64,000 bases of DNA from Gammaproteobacteria bacterium (GCA_016218365.1 JACREF010000019.1:68543-132542); one strand, 5' to 3'; shown: positions 25,631-35,275, numbered from the stretch's first letter. Program-made: numbers and translations. Notes: a model not told the origin generated them from the sequence alone.

Positions 25631-27126
25631 ACCGGACCCCGACGCTGATGATCCAGGGCACGACCTCGGATGCCGGCAAGAGCGTCATCACCACCGGCCT
25701 GTGCCGCATCCTGACGCGCCACGGCATCCGCGTAGCGCCGTTCAAGCCGCAGAACATGGCGTTGAACAGCGCGGTCACGATCGACGGCGGCGAGATCGGT
25801 CGTGCCCAGGCGGTGCAGGCCGAGGCCTGCGGACTGCCACCGCACAGCGACATGAATCCGGTATTGATCAAGCCAACCAGCGATCGCGTGGCACAGATCA
25901 TCATCCAGGGGCATGCCACCGGCAACATGAACGCCGTCGATTATCACCATTACAAGCAACAGGCGCAGGCGGCGGTGTTCGAATCCTATCAACGCCTTGC
26001 CAGCCGCCATGAGGCCATCATGGTCGAGGGCGCCGGCAGCCCGGCCGAGGTCAACCTGCGGGACAACGACATCGCCAACATGGGCTTTGCCGAGGCCGTC
26101 GACTGTCCGGTGCTGCTGGTGGCTGACATCGACCGCGGCGGGATATTCGCCCAGCTGGTCGGCACACTGGCGCTGCTCAGCACCAGCGAACAACAGCGCA
26201 TCCGCGGCTTCATCATCAATCGCTTCCGTGGCGATCTGGCATTGCTGCAGCCCGGCTTAGCCTGGCTGGAACAACGCACAGGCAAGCCGGTGCTCGGCGT
26301 ATTGCCATGGCTGCAAGGGCTGCACATTGAGGCGGAGGATGCGCTGCAGCCGACACCGGACAGGGATAACCGCCCGCATCGCCTACGGATCATCGTTCCG
26401 GCCCTGCCGCGCATCAGCAACCATTCCGATTTTGATGCCTTGCGCCTGCACCCGGATGTCGACTTTCGCTATATCGGGCCCGACCAGGCGATCCCGCCTG
26501 CCGATCTGATCATCCTGCCCGGCAGCAAAAATGTCATCGGCGACCTGCAGTGGTTAAGGCAGCAGGGCTGGGAGGAGGCGTTGCGCCGGCATCTGCGTTA
26601 TCACGGCAAGGTCATCGGCCTGTGCGGCGGCATGCAGATGCTGGGCCGCCGCATCTGCGACCCGCATCACATCGAAGGAACAACCGCACAGGCTGCAGGC
26701 CTGGGACTGCTCGACTACGACACCACGCTGCACCCGGAAAAGCAGCTGCATCGCCGCCACGGCCGACTGACCCTGGATGATGCCGTTGTCACGGGCTATG
26801 AGATCCATGCCGGCGTCAGCAGCGGCCCGGCATTGCATCATCCGGCGCTGGTATTCGAGGATGGCCGACATGACGGCGCCCGTTCCGCCGACAATCAAAT
26901 CCTGGTGACCTATCTGCATGGGCTGTTCGACAGCCCGCCGGCCTGCGCAGCGCTGCTGCGCTGGGCAGGCCTGACATCAGCTGCCAACTTTGATTACCCG
27001 GCGCTGCGCGAGCAACAAATCAACCGGCTGGCCGATGCCATGGAGCAACATCTGGATATCAACGCAATACTCGCCATGCTGTCCCTTCCTGCGAGCAAGC
27101 AGAAACACCGGCACCAGACACCGTGA
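25627..27126 (+). CDS. cobQ: Cobyric acid synthase
   Basis: 499 residues. Amidates adenosylcobyrinic acid a,c-diamide at four positions. The N-terminal ATPase domain has [16 protein letters not shown] and [13 protein letters not shown]; the C-terminal class I glutaminase has the nucleophile Cys in [11 protein letters not shown] and a His in TYLHGLFD. It overlaps btuF and cobU by 4 bases each. In a strain without the full corrin pathway it acts in salvage of incomplete corrinoids; whether the early pathway exists elsewhere cannot be seen. Confidence 0.95.
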   Translation: MNRTPTLMIQGTTSDAGKSVITTGLCRILTRHGIRVAPFKPQNMALNSAVTIDGGEIGRAQAVQAEACGLPPHSDMNPVLIKPTSDRVAQIIIQGHATGNMNAVDYHHYKQQAQAAVFESYQRLASRHEAIMVEGAGSPAEVNLRDNDIANMGFAEAVDCPVLLVADIDRGGIFAQLVGTLALLSTSEQQRIRGFIINRFRGDLALLQPGLAWLEQRTGKPVLGVLPWLQGLHIEAEDALQPTPDRDNRPHRLRIIVPALPRISNHSDFDALRLHPDVDFRYIGPDQAIPPADLIILPGSKNVIGDLQWLRQQGWEEALRRHLRYHGKVIGLCGGMQMLGRRICDPHHIEGTTAQAAGLGLLDYDTTLHPEKQLHRRHGRLTLDDAVVTGYEIHAGVSSGPALHHPALVFEDGRHDGARSADNQILVTYLHGLFDSPPACAALLRWAGLTSAANFDYPALREQQINRLADAMEQHLDINAILAMLSLPASKQKHRHQTP

Positions 27127-27647
27127 AGACGCTGATCCTCGGCGGGGTGCGCTCCGGCAAGAGCCGGCTGGCCGAACAGCTGGCGGCAGGACTGCATCAG
27201 CCGGTGACGGTGATCGTCACCGGCCAGCCGCTGGATGAGGGCATGCGACTGCGCATAGAACAACACCGCGCCGCGCGCCCTGCACGCTGGCAAGTCATCG
27301 AGGAACCGCTGGCGCTGGCCGATACCATCGCAGCACATAACGATAGAAATCGCTGCCTGGTCGTCGACTGCCTGACGCTGTGGTTGACCAACCTGCTGTG
27401 CTCGCCATCGCATGTCGACAATATCAGATACTTCCGCGAACAACTGTTATCAGCAGTCAGAGATACCTTGCAACCCCTACTGCTGATCAGCAACGAAACC
27501 GGTCTTGGCATTATGCCGGATAATGACCTGGCGCGCCGTTACGGCGACGAGTCCGGCCTGCTGCATCAGCAACTTGCTGCATGCTGCGACACCGTTATCC
27601 TGACCGTTGCCGGTCTGCCGCTTTACATAAAAGGAAAACCTGCATGA
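27123..27647 (+). CDS. cobU: Adenosylcobinamide kinase / adenosylcobinamide-phosphate guanylyltransferase
   Basis: 174 residues from GTG 27123, which overlaps the cobQ stop (GTGA). P-loop [15 protein letters not shown] at 3-17; [14 protein letters not shown] and [20 protein letters not shown] are typical of CobU/CobP. It phosphorylates adenosylcobinamide and transfers GMP to it. Next gene cobT overlaps by 4 bases. Confidence 0.95.
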   Translation: MKTLILGGVRSGKSRLAEQLAAGLHQPVTVIVTGQPLDEGMRLRIEQHRAARPARWQVIEEPLALADTIAAHNDRNRCLVVDCLTLWLTNLLCSPSHVDNIRYFREQLLSAVRDTLQPLLLISNETGLGIMPDNDLARRYGDESGLLHQQLAACCDTVILTVAGLPLYIKGKPA

Positions 27648-28696
27648 GCCGCTTTATCGTCAGGCATACCGCACTGCCGTGTAACGAACACCACCAGGCC
27701 GCACGCTCCCGTCAATCACAATTGACCAAGCCTGCCGGCTCACTGGGACGACTCGAGGAACTGGCGATCCGGCTGGCGGCGCTGCAGCGCCGCCATGATC
27801 CGGTCGTCAACAACATCCAGATCACCATCTTTGCCGGTGATCATGGCATCGCTACGGCGGGCGTATCGGCCTTCCCGCAGGCCGTTACCGCTGAGATGAT
27901 CCGCAATTTCGCCCGCGGCGGCGCGGCGATCAGTGTATTGGCACAACAACTCGGTGCGAACCTGGAGATCGTCAATACCGGCACTGTCAACGCCATCGAG
28001 ACCCTGCCCGCAGTGCTCGATCAGCGCATTGCCGCCGGCACCCGCAACTTCATTGATGCGCCGGCGATGACTGAAGACCAGTTGCACGCCGCACTGCTGA
28101 TTGGGCGCCAATCCATCGAACGGGCACTGGACAGAGATATGCAGCTGTTCATCGGCGGCGAGATGGGAATCGGCAATACCACAGCCGCCACGGCGCTGGC
28201 GTGCTTGCTGCTCGACGCCACACCAGAGCAACTGGCCGGCCGCGGCACCGGCATCGATGAGGCCGGGATGCAGCGCAAGCTCACCGCCCTGCGCCAGGCC
28301 CTGAGCCTCCATCACGCTGCGCGCCATGATCCGTGGACCGCACTGCGCTGTGTCGGTGGCTTCGAGATCGCCGCGCTGACCGGCGCCTACCTTGCCGCCG
28401 CCGAACATGGCCTGCCAGTACTGGTGGATGGCTTCATAACCACCGCGGCTGCACTGGCGGCAACACGCATCAACCCTGACATATTGCCCTGGCTGTTGTT
28501 CAGCCATCAGTCGGCGGAATCAGGGCAACAACAGATGCTGACAGCGATGGATTCCCGGCCACTTCTGGACCTCGGGATGCGGCTGGGTGAAGGCAGTGGC
28601 GCCGCCGTCGCCGTACCCTTGCTGCGCCTGGCCTGTGCACTGCACAACAACATGGCTACCTTCGGTGAGGCAGGTGTCTCCGCGGGCCCGGACTAG
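27644..28696 (+). CDS. cobT: Nicotinate-nucleotide--dimethylbenzimidazole phosphoribosyltransferase
   Basis: 350 residues. Makes alpha-ribazole phosphate, the lower-ligand nucleotide of B12. Conserved segments: [58 protein letters not shown], and the catalytic Glu in [16 protein letters not shown] 27644 overlaps the cobU stop. Upstream in-frame residues come from cobU's coding region. Confidence 0.96.
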   Translation: MSRFIVRHTALPCNEHHQAARSRQSQLTKPAGSLGRLEELAIRLAALQRRHDPVVNNIQITIFAGDHGIATAGVSAFPQAVTAEMIRNFARGGAAISVLAQQLGANLEIVNTGTVNAIETLPAVLDQRIAAGTRNFIDAPAMTEDQLHAALLIGRQSIERALDRDMQLFIGGEMGIGNTTAATALACLLLDATPEQLAGRGTGIDEAGMQRKLTALRQALSLHHAARHDPWTALRCVGGFEIAALTGAYLAAAEHGLPVLVDGFITTAAALAATRINPDILPWLLFSHQSAESGQQQMLTAMDSRPLLDLGMRLGEGSGAAVAVPLLRLACALHNNMATFGEAGVSAGPD

Positions 28697-28703
28697 ATGC
28701 ATC

Positions 28704-29462
28704 ATGCGTAATCCCCTGCTGATAGCGATCCGTTTCCTGTCACGGCTGCCAGCACCATCATCGGCCGGTCATGACGAGATAACGGTCGGGCAATCTGCAC
28801 TGTTCTACCCGCTGGTCGGCGCCCTGTTTGCATTGCTGTTGATCGGCACACAGTTGCTACTCGTCCCCATTGCCGCTCCGTCACTGGCCGCCGCACTGTT
28901 GCTGGCGTTATGGGTACTGCTCAGCGGTGGCCTGCATCTCGACGGCCTGGCCGACAGCGTCGATGCCTGGATCGGCGGTCTGGGCAATCGTGACAGGATG
29001 CTTGCGATCATGAAAGACCCATATAGTGGTCCAGCTGGTGTCACCGCGCTGCTGCTGGTCTTGCTGCTCAAATACACTGCGCTGCTCAGCCTGTGTCAGC
29101 AACACAGCTGGTCTCCGTTATTGCTGACACCGATCCTCGCCCGTACGGCACTGATCCTGCTTTTCCTCACCACACCATATATAAGGCCATCTGGCATGGG
29201 CAGCACACTGGCAGCATACCTGCCCCGCAGACCTGCCTGGATCATCATTACCATGATCATGTCGGCACTCTCGATCATCGCGCTCCCTGGCAGCCTGATC
29301 ATAATGGCTAGCGTACTACTCGGTTTCATGCTGCTGCGACACATGATGATACAACGCCTCGGCGGTACTACCGGCGATACCGCCGGGGCAATGGTCGAAC
29401 TGCTTGAAATGCTGCTCTTGGTCACTGCAGCGCTGTTACCCGCCTCATGGCTTGTCATATGA
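28704..29462 (+). CDS. cobS: Adenosylcobinamide-GDP ribazoletransferase (cobalamin synthase)
   Basis: 252 residues, an integral membrane protein with about six helices. The Mg-binding motif HLDGLADSVDAWIGG (about 77-91) and NRDRMLAIMKDPYSGPAGV are characteristic. It joins adenosylcobinamide-GDP and alpha-ribazole(-phosphate), completing the pathway. It lies 7 bases after cobT and is the last gene of the riboswitch unit; no alpha-ribazole phosphatase gene (cobC) is adjacent. Confidence 0.95.
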   Translation: MRNPLLIAIRFLSRLPAPSSAGHDEITVGQSALFYPLVGALFALLLIGTQLLLVPIAAPSLAAALLLALWVLLSGGLHLDGLADSVDAWIGGLGNRDRMLAIMKDPYSGPAGVTALLLVLLLKYTALLSLCQQHSWSPLLLTPILARTALILLFLTTPYIRPSGMGSTLAAYLPRRPAWIIITMIMSALSIIALPGSLIIMASVLLGFMLLRHMMIQRLGGTTGDTAGAMVELLEMLLLVTAALLPASWLVI

Positions 29463-29532
29463 TGAACACCAGCTTTATGCTGCAATCACTACCCATCTGG
29501 TTTAGAATAATACAATCGCACCCTCCAACCTG

Positions 29533-29940
29533 ATGAGGCAACAGCCCGTGTTCACCTCCGAGGCCTGCACCCGTGGCGTCCGTGTGCACGTCGAATCGAA
29601 TTATTCCGCTGAACGGTCCGACCCCGAACGTGGCCAGTGGTTTTTCACCTACCATATCACCATCACCAACGAAGGCCCGCAGACGGTCCAATTGTTGATG
29701 CGCCACTGGACCATCACCGATGCCAATGGCAAGACGGAGCAGATCACTGGACCCGGCGTGATTGGCGAACAACCGGTGCTGCGTCCCGGCGAGAGTTTTG
29801 AGTACACCTCCGGCTGCCCGCTGCGCACACCGGTGGGCTCGATGCAGGGCCGTTATCTGATGTTACGCCGCGATACCGAGCAGACCTTCGAGGCCGACAT
29901 CGCGCCGTTCACGCTGGCCGAACGCTACACGGTCAACTGA
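29533..29940 (+). CDS. apaG: ApaG-family protein (DUF525)
   Basis: 135 residues (E. coli ApaG 125) with an all-beta, FnIII-like fold. Conserved segments: FFTYHITITNEGPQTVQLL, RHWTITDANG, GPGVIGEQPVLRPGESFEYTS and MQGRYLMLR. ApaG is linked to Co2+/Mg2+ phenotypes in Salmonella, but its biochemical role is unsettled. It is normally next to ksgA and apaH; here it stands alone after the B12 operon, 70 bases after cobS and convergent with the reductase gene (6-base gap). Confidence 0.93.
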   Translation: MRQQPVFTSEACTRGVRVHVESNYSAERSDPERGQWFFTYHITITNEGPQTVQLLMRHWTITDANGKTEQITGPGVIGEQPVLRPGESFEYTSGCPLRTPVGSMQGRYLMLRRDTEQTFEADIAPFTLAERYTVN

Positions 29941-29946
29941 CATCAC

Positions 29947-30924
29947 TCACATCGGTCTGCTCGCTGACACAAACGGATCGGCGTGAATATGTTGCAATGA
30001 GGCGCCCGCCAGGTAGGCCTTCATCTTCATCTCCTGCACCATCGCCGGATTCCCTGACAGATAAACCCGCCAGCCCTGCAGTGTCGGCAGTTCATTCAAT
30101 GCGACATCTCCAACCCGGCCCTGCCTGAACTCACCGTCTGCACTGACCCCATCAGAGACACATGGAAAGTAATCGACATTCGCGGCCCTGGCCTGCAATG
30201 CCTTCAATTCATCGAGCAGATACAGATCCTGCTGACTGGCAGCACCATGAAACAACTTGATGGGCCCCTGATGGTGCTGGGCCAGCGCATCACGTACCAC
30301 ACCCAGCAGCGGGGCCAGCCCGGTTCCGGTAGCCACCAGCAACAAGGGTTGCATCCTGTCATCGGCACTGTAGCAACACTCACCACACGCCTCGCTAATC
30401 TCAACCGCATCCCCGACCTGCAGTGTCCCGGCAATCCAGCCACTCATCTCCCCGCCCGGCACCTGGCGAACATGCAACTCCAGCGGTCCGTCACCCGGCA
30501 GCGATGACAACGAGTAGCTGCGTTCAACACCATCCGGCCTCCGGACCCTGACAAACTGCCCTGCCCGAAAGGGGAATTCCTGCTGTGGCTGCAACTGCAG
30601 CCGAACCACCGTCGGTGACAGGTGACTCTTGCTGGTTACGGTGACCCGGCAATAATTGTCACGGTCAGATTCAATAATGGTCAGATCATCATTGCCCCGG
30701 CAGATACATGGCAGGAAATAGCCGCGCAGCCGTTGACCTTCTTTTAATCCCTGCTGCGCCATGGCGGGCAGCCCGTCCGGGCTGTCGGCCCGCATCAGAC
30801 AGGTCTGACAGACCCCGCTACGACAGGCACAGGCCACGGACTCACCCTGCCTGAGCAGGCATTCCAGCACCGTCTCATCCGCCAGCTGGTAAAACGCTCT
30901 ACCCTGGAAATGGATGACAGGCAA
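29947..30924 (-). CDS. 2Fe-2S ferredoxin-NAD(P)H oxidoreductase, probable haemoglobin reductase
   Basis: 325 residues. N-terminal plant-type ferredoxin domain with the 2Fe-2S motif CACRSGVCQTC (about 32-42) and PCIC near 74. FAD-binding domain with RSYSLSS (about 135), then an NAD-binding domain with LLVATGTGLAPLLGVV. The order Fd-FAD-NAD resembles the reductase components of oxygenases (BenC/CDP-6-deoxy reductase type). It starts 32 bases after the truncated haemoglobin gene on the same strand, so it probably re-reduces that haem protein; this is inference. No signal peptide. Confidence 0.85.
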   Translation of the reverse strand: MPVIHFQGRAFYQLADETVLECLLRQGESVACACRSGVCQTCLMRADSPDGLPAMAQQGLKEGQRLRGYFLPCICRGNDDLTIIESDRDNYCRVTVTSKSHLSPTVVRLQLQPQQEFPFRAGQFVRVRRPDGVERSYSLSSLPGDGPLELHVRQVPGGEMSGWIAGTLQVGDAVEISEACGECCYSADDRMQPLLLVATGTGLAPLLGVVRDALAQHHQGPIKLFHGAASQQDLYLLDELKALQARAANVDYFPCVSDGVSADGEFRQGRVGDVALNELPTLQGWRVYLSGNPAMVQEMKMKAYLAGASLQHIHADPFVSASRPM

Positions 30925-30955
30925 GGTGAAGCCCTGACCCTATGACCGCTAAGAC

Positions 30956-31324
30956 TCAACGATCCAGGACATCATTGCGGACGCTCTCGGCGATCGCCGC
31001 AACCTCATTGATCATTTCTGCCGGGACCTTCAGTTCCTGCAGCGTCGTGGCCAGATTCTCCACCACCGCATCAAAATGGCTGTCATTCAATCCCTGCTTG
31101 ACCAGGTGTTGATGGCCCTTGCGCATGTCCAGTCCCGTGTAATTGTTTGGACCACCAAAGGCAAACTTCAGAAAGGCCTTCTGCTTGGCCGCCTGCCCGT
31201 CCATATCAACACCCGTGAAGAACCTGTTGATACGATTGTCTGCCAGCACCTTGCGATAGAAGATATCGACTGCGGCATTCACAGCTGCTTCCCCGCCGAT
31301 CCGGTTATATAAACTTGCATTCAT
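30956..31324 (-). CDS. glbN: Group I truncated haemoglobin
   Basis: 122 residues from ATG 31324, preceded by GGGAGAG. 2-on-2 globin fold: SLYNRIGGEAAVNAAVDIFY, FFTGVDMDGQAAKQKAFL, FAFGGPNNYTG and the proximal His in MRKGHQHLV. Such proteins bind O2 and NO and often detoxify NO. The adjacent reductase would supply electrons. The frame continues 11 codons upstream but the RBS supports 31324. Confidence 0.92.
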   Translation of the reverse strand: MNASLYNRIGGEAAVNAAVDIFYRKVLADNRINRFFTGVDMDGQAAKQKAFLKFAFGGPNNYTGLDMRKGHQHLVKQGLNDSHFDAVVENLATTLQELKVPAEMINEVAAIAESVRNDVLDR

Positions 31325-31639
31325 GACCACTCTCCCGTAATTGATTGGTAACACCACCCATCCATAGCTTCATTCCCGACCTTCCTGCTCAACAATATCC
31401 ACATGAAATGAAGTGTTTATAATGTTACATCCTTAATACATCTTTATCAAGCCTGGCAATTATCAGAGCCCAATCCGTACGGGATACATGCGTTGTGCTG
31501 CACTGGCAGATAGGCAAAAACCTGGACCCGGGCGGCCTTTTGCAAGATTCTATTAAAGATTGGCCATAAAACCCGGATACAATAGGTAACAGCCTCATCG
31601 GCCTGATAAAACAACCGAGATCGGAGTGGAGCACCCAGC
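31325..31639. other. Intergenic region between divergent haemoglobin and peptidase genes
   Basis: 315 bases, visibly more A+T-rich than its surroundings, with no credible gene. On the minus strand, towards the haemoglobin gene, TATAAA lies at 31416-31421. Upstream of it, in about 31427-31451, are an NsrR-like half-site AAGATGTATT and an FNR/DNR-like half-site TTGAT. These suggest NO or oxygen control, but neither site is a complete palindrome. A TACAAT box lies about 50 bases before the peptidase start. Confidence 0.45.
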
Positions 31640-32539
31640 GTGATAGCCAGAACTGCCCTGCTGAGTACCCTGTTATTGCTCGCCCCCGCCGCCTGGGGCA
31701 GTGAGCCCGCTGACACGCCGCAGACCGTCGAACAGGTCTGCCAACGCATCGCCAACAAGCTCGCCAGCGTCTCGTATCAGGACTGTGCCACCACCGGCCT
31801 GACCATCAGCGATGGTCAGTCGGTCAACCAGACTCCGATCCTGCTGCGCGAATACCCCCCACTGGCACAACGCACACCGCTGGGCCGCGTGCTGGTGCTG
31901 GGCGGCATCCATGGCGATGAATACTCATCCGTGTCGATCACGTTTAAATGGATGAGGACCCTGGAGCAGCATCATTCCGGGATGTTTCACTGGCACGTGG
32001 CGCCGCTGGTCAATCCGGATGGCCTGCTGCAAACACCATCACAACGCATGAATGCCCATGGTGTCGACCTGAATCGCAATTTCCCAACCCCAAACTGGGA
32101 AACCGAAAGCGAGGCCTATTGGGTCAGGAAGACCTCGCGCGATCCCAGACGCTTTCCCGGCACTGCTGCCCTCAGCGAACCCGAGACCCAATGGTTGACC
32201 CGAGAGATCGAGGACTTCAAGCCCGATGTCATCGTCAGCATCCATGCCCCGTATGGCATCCTCGACTTTGATGGCCCCCAGGAGGCACCGCGCCGGCTGG
32301 GCAGCCTGCTGCTGACCCCGCTGGGCATCTTTCCGGGATCGCTGGGAAACTATGCCGGCATCTCGCGCAACATCCCGGTCATCACCGTTGAGTTGCCGAA
32401 TGCCGGCGTCATGCCCAGGATCTCAGAGAGTGAGCGGATGTGGAATGATCTGGTACGCTGGTTGCGCAAGAATCTGCCTGCAGATGCCGCGACCCATCAG
32501 GCTCGCGACCGGATCAAGGTTCAGACCGAACCTTCATAG
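31640..32539 (+). CDS. Exported M14-family zinc carboxypeptidase (murein peptide amidase-like)
   Basis: 299 residues from GTG 31640 with GGAG upstream. Signal peptide ends near PAAWGS. Zinc ligands: His and Glu in GGIHGDEYSS and His in VSIHAPYG; RNFP (VDLNRNFPTPN) is the substrate-binding Asn-Arg; the catalytic Glu is in ITVELPNAG. E. coli MpaA, a related M14 enzyme, cleaves gamma-D-Glu-diaminopimelate in murein peptides, but it is cytoplasmic; this one appears exported. Its 3' end overlaps the convergent L,D-transpeptidase gene by 19 bases, which fits a shared role in the cell wall. Confidence 0.88.
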   Translation: MIARTALLSTLLLLAPAAWGSEPADTPQTVEQVCQRIANKLASVSYQDCATTGLTISDGQSVNQTPILLREYPPLAQRTPLGRVLVLGGIHGDEYSSVSITFKWMRTLEQHHSGMFHWHVAPLVNPDGLLQTPSQRMNAHGVDLNRNFPTPNWETESEAYWVRKTSRDPRRFPGTAALSEPETQWLTREIEDFKPDVIVSIHAPYGILDFDGPQEAPRRLGSLLLTPLGIFPGSLGNYAGISRNIPVITVELPNAGVMPRISESERMWNDLVRWLRKNLPADAATHQARDRIKVQTEPS

Positions 32540-33741
32540 ATAATCTTCCATTCACCGTTTTCAAAACGCCAGTACTGGCGTTTTGTTGAACGCTGCACCG
32601 CCGTGCTGCTGCGGTATTCCTGATTGAAGGTGGTCACCACCATCTTTTCATCCGGGTAAGCATAGATGCTGATATCACTCAGGTTGATGTTCAACTCCTC
32701 GGCATTGGCATAGGAGGCGCGGGCGTTGTCGCGCCATGCCTGGTAATTCTTGCCCTGACCGAAAAATGCCTTGGAATAATGTTGCAGGTAGCGTTTCACA
32801 TCGCGACTCTCCCAGTCCTGTTTCCAGCGCTGCAACGCCTGATGTAACTGATCACGCGCCTGACTCAGCTGCGACGGTGTCGTCCAGTCGATATGCTCGG
32901 CCAGGATCACCGGCGTGCGGCCCACATCGATATAGGAGGACAGTGTCATGAAATCCAGATTGCTGAGCGTCACACAGCCATCGCTGGCCCACGGGGCACG
33001 GTTGAACGTATAACTCGGCGTGCCGTGCAGCCAGATCCCGTACCCGGTCTTGCCATGCCGACGATCCCATTCATTGGGATAATTGAGCGGAAAGGCCCCC
33101 GCACCATACATATCCGGCAGCGCCTTGGCGGGGATGAAGTCATTGACAAAATAGATGCCGACCGGCGTCCGCTGGTCACCCCGGGTCGATTTGCGCGGAC
33201 CGCGCAGCCCGATCGTCACATAAAAATCATTGACCAGATACAGGCCGTCACCGGCCCGGTTCTCGAACAGAAACATCCGCGAGGCGTTCATGTCCACGGC
33301 CAGCACATAACGCTGCCCGGGGTCGACCTCCAGCAGATTGCTGGGAACCTGTCCGGCCAGGGTGTCCTTGACATCGAGGTAATAGCGCCAGCGCTTGGCC
33401 GCCTCGGTGCGCAGCGCGGCATACTGTCCCTGCTGCCCCGCCTCTGCAACACTGCCCAGCTGACTGATGACACCGGCCCGGGCACTGAACAGATCGGCCT
33501 GCAGCAGCCGGGCCAGCTTGAAATTAGGCTCCTGGTCCAGCAGCCCGGTCAGTTGTTGCTGCGCCTGATCGATACGGTTATCGCGGATGGCCTTGATAAC
33601 CTCGATCACCTGTCGTTCATAGATATTGGAATGACCGGCTGCGGCAGCGCCGCCCTCTGCCGCCAGCACTGCCGGGGACGACAGCACTATCGACAACAGC
33701 ACACATAACGCCTGCAAGCTGTAGTTCACTGCCTTGCTCAC
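32521..33741 (-). CDS. L,D-transpeptidase (YkuD domain) with C-terminal NTF2-like domain
   Basis: About 406 residues from GTG 33741, which overlaps the upstream gene's stop (GTGA). Signal peptide: LCVLLSIVLSSPAVLA. The YkuD catalytic region is IWLHGTPSYTFN followed by WASDGCVTLSN, with the nucleophile Cys and the His of the HG motif. These enzymes make 3-3 peptidoglycan cross-links or anchor lipoproteins. The last about 120 residues (RDQLHQALQRWKQDWESRDV to RFENGEWKIIYEGSV) look like an NTF2/SnoaL-type domain and match the end of the neighbouring TPR protein. An ATG at 33771 would overlap that gene by 34 bases. Confidence 0.9.
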   Translation of the reverse strand: MSKAVNYSLQALCVLLSIVLSSPAVLAAEGGAAAAGHSNIYERQVIEVIKAIRDNRIDQAQQQLTGLLDQEPNFKLARLLQADLFSARAGVISQLGSVAEAGQQGQYAALRTEAAKRWRYYLDVKDTLAGQVPSNLLEVDPGQRYVLAVDMNASRMFLFENRAGDGLYLVNDFYVTIGLRGPRKSTRGDQRTPVGIYFVNDFIPAKALPDMYGAGAFPLNYPNEWDRRHGKTGYGIWLHGTPSYTFNRAPWASDGCVTLSNLDFMTLSSYIDVGRTPVILAEHIDWTTPSQLSQARDQLHQALQRWKQDWESRDVKRYLQHYSKAFFGQGKNYQAWRDNARASYANAEELNINLSDISIYAYPDEKMVVTTFNQEYRSSTAVQRSTKRQYWRFENGEWKIIYEGSV

Positions 33742-34718
33742 TGTATGACATCCTCGAACAGGATACGCCATTGATCACCGCTGCGCTCCATCAGCAGATG
33801 TTTTCTGACGGTATCACTGACCCGATCGGACTTATAGGCCTGCATGAACACCACACTGGCATGCGCGTTGCCAAGCAGATGCACCTGCGGCACATTGACA
33901 GATACATTGATGGATCTCGGACGCTGCAACCGTTCGCTGCGCTCCTGCTCCCATGCCGCCCGCCGCCCGCCATCCGGCGGCTGAAAGGACTCGGCATAAC
34001 TGGCCAGATAACCCTTGACGTCTTTCTGGCTCCAGGCCTGGGCCCATTGCTGAACCGCCCGGATGACATCCTCCGCTCGGGCAACCCCGCCCCCCTGATC
34101 GGCTGTCACCACAGCGCCCGCACTCGTAACAGCGGGTGCCGCGGACTCGTCCTCTTCGATCACCGATGAACTCAGCAAATCATCGAGCCGCGTCAGTGTC
34201 ACCTTCTCCACAGACTCGCCACCGCGCTGGTCTGGCTCCAGCGCCTCGCGGTAGGCATTGCTGGCCATCAGCATGTACAACGCCGACAGGTTGGACTGTG
34301 CTGCGGCATAACTGGGGTGGGTCTGCAAGGCGCGCTTCAATGTCCGCTCGGCCTCGACCAGATTACCCTGACTGACATAGATCGCAGCCATATTGTTATA
34401 CGGCTCCGGTAACTGCGGAAACTTGCCGGTCAATTCGCTATAGGTCTGCAGTGCACCCTTCTGGTCACCACGCTGTTCCTGCAACCTGCCCTTCAGAAAC
34501 AGGCCGCGCGGACTGTCGGGATGTTCGCCGAGAAAGCTGCTGATCTCACTCTGGGCACGGTCGTATTTACCGCCCGCCAGGTAGCTGCTGGCTGCCGCCA
34601 GCCGCTGATCGGCCGCATGGACGGTGATGCTTGCCAGCATCAACGCCGTCAACCACCCGCCGCGCCGCAATGCCGTGCGGCGATATCGAACTGTATTCGT
34701 ACTGTAGTTGTATCTCAC
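33738..34718 (-). CDS. Exported TPR protein with C-terminal NTF2-like domain
   Basis: 326 residues from GTG 34718. A basic N-terminus (RYRRTALRRGGW) and hydrophobic stretch end in ITVHAA, a signal peptide. About four TPR units follow (ASSYLAGGKYDRAQSEI, GRLQEQRGDQKGALQTYSEL, AAIYVSQGNLVEAERTLKRA). A linker leads to an NTF2-like domain (VQQWAQAWSQKDVKGYLASY to RSGDQWRILFEDVIQ) like that of the next gene. It is translationally coupled to the L,D-transpeptidase and is probably its periplasmic partner. Confidence 0.85.
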   Translation of the reverse strand: MRYNYSTNTVRYRRTALRRGGWLTALMLASITVHAADQRLAAASSYLAGGKYDRAQSEISSFLGEHPDSPRGLFLKGRLQEQRGDQKGALQTYSELTGKFPQLPEPYNNMAAIYVSQGNLVEAERTLKRALQTHPSYAAAQSNLSALYMLMASNAYREALEPDQRGGESVEKVTLTRLDDLLSSSVIEEDESAAPAVTSAGAVVTADQGGGVARAEDVIRAVQQWAQAWSQKDVKGYLASYAESFQPPDGGRRAAWEQERSERLQRPRSINVSVNVPQVHLLGNAHASVVFMQAYKSDRVSDTVRKHLLMERSGDQWRILFEDVIQ

Positions 34719-34741
34719 TGCTGTTTTCTCAATATATATTT

Positions 34742-35275
34742 TCAGAAAGACAAACCACCCAGTTTCTTCATGATCCGCTGGCGATACCAGTATTGCCCGC
34801 TGACAAAACCGCCCAGCGCTGCGATCAGTATACCTGCGAAGACAAATATCCTGTTATAACCCGGTCTTGCCCCCGTGTGCCGCAACATGTCATTCTGCTG
34901 CTGCAGCTCGGCATTACGTCGTGTCAGTTCAGGCAATGGCTGCTGGACTGCCGCTGAGCGGCCTGTCTCTGTTGCCGGCACCGCCGGGCGCTGCTGCAGC
35001 AACAACCGGGCCGGCATCTCTGCACTCAGGTAACGTTTCCTGACCCAGCCCTCCTGCCCGCCTGCAGTCCTGACCCGATAATGATTGCCAGCACTGCCGA
35101 GCACCTCGACCCGGTCGCCGGTCTCGATGACGACTAGTGGTGCGTCCTGCCCCTCCGGGGTAGACCGGACACCGACCCGCACCGTATCCCCGACATACAT
35201 ATGCTGAGCCGAGGCAATGGAAATGCCGTTAATAAACATGAAGATAGCAAATGCTGCACTCAACTTGGTTGTCAT
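34742..35275 (-). CDS. SH3-domain protein with C-terminal membrane anchor
   Basis: 177 residues from ATG 35275 (35293 is possible). Signal peptide LSAAFAIFMFINGISIASAQ, then a bacterial SH3 domain (MYVGDTVRVGVRSTPEG to EGWVRKRYLSAEMPA), a helical segment (LPELTRRNAELQQQNDMLRH) and a C-terminal transmembrane helix (FVFAGILIAALGGFVSGQYW). The layout matches the YgiM/TIGR04211 'SH3 and anchor' family. It lies 23 bases before the TPR gene and heads this three-gene envelope unit. Confidence 0.87.
   Translation of the reverse strand: MTTKLSAAFAIFMFINGISIASAQHMYVGDTVRVGVRSTPEGQDAPLVVIETGDRVEVLGSAGNHYRVRTAGGQEGWVRKRYLSAEMPARLLLQQRPAVPATETGRSAAVQQPLPELTRRNAELQQQNDMLRHTGARPGYNRIFVFAGILIAALGGFVSGQYWYRQRIMKKLGGLSF

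Noticed and set aside
31427-31451. A full NsrR or FNR operator
   Set aside because: Only half-sites are present; neither palindrome is complete, so it is noted as a candidate region and not annotated as an operator.
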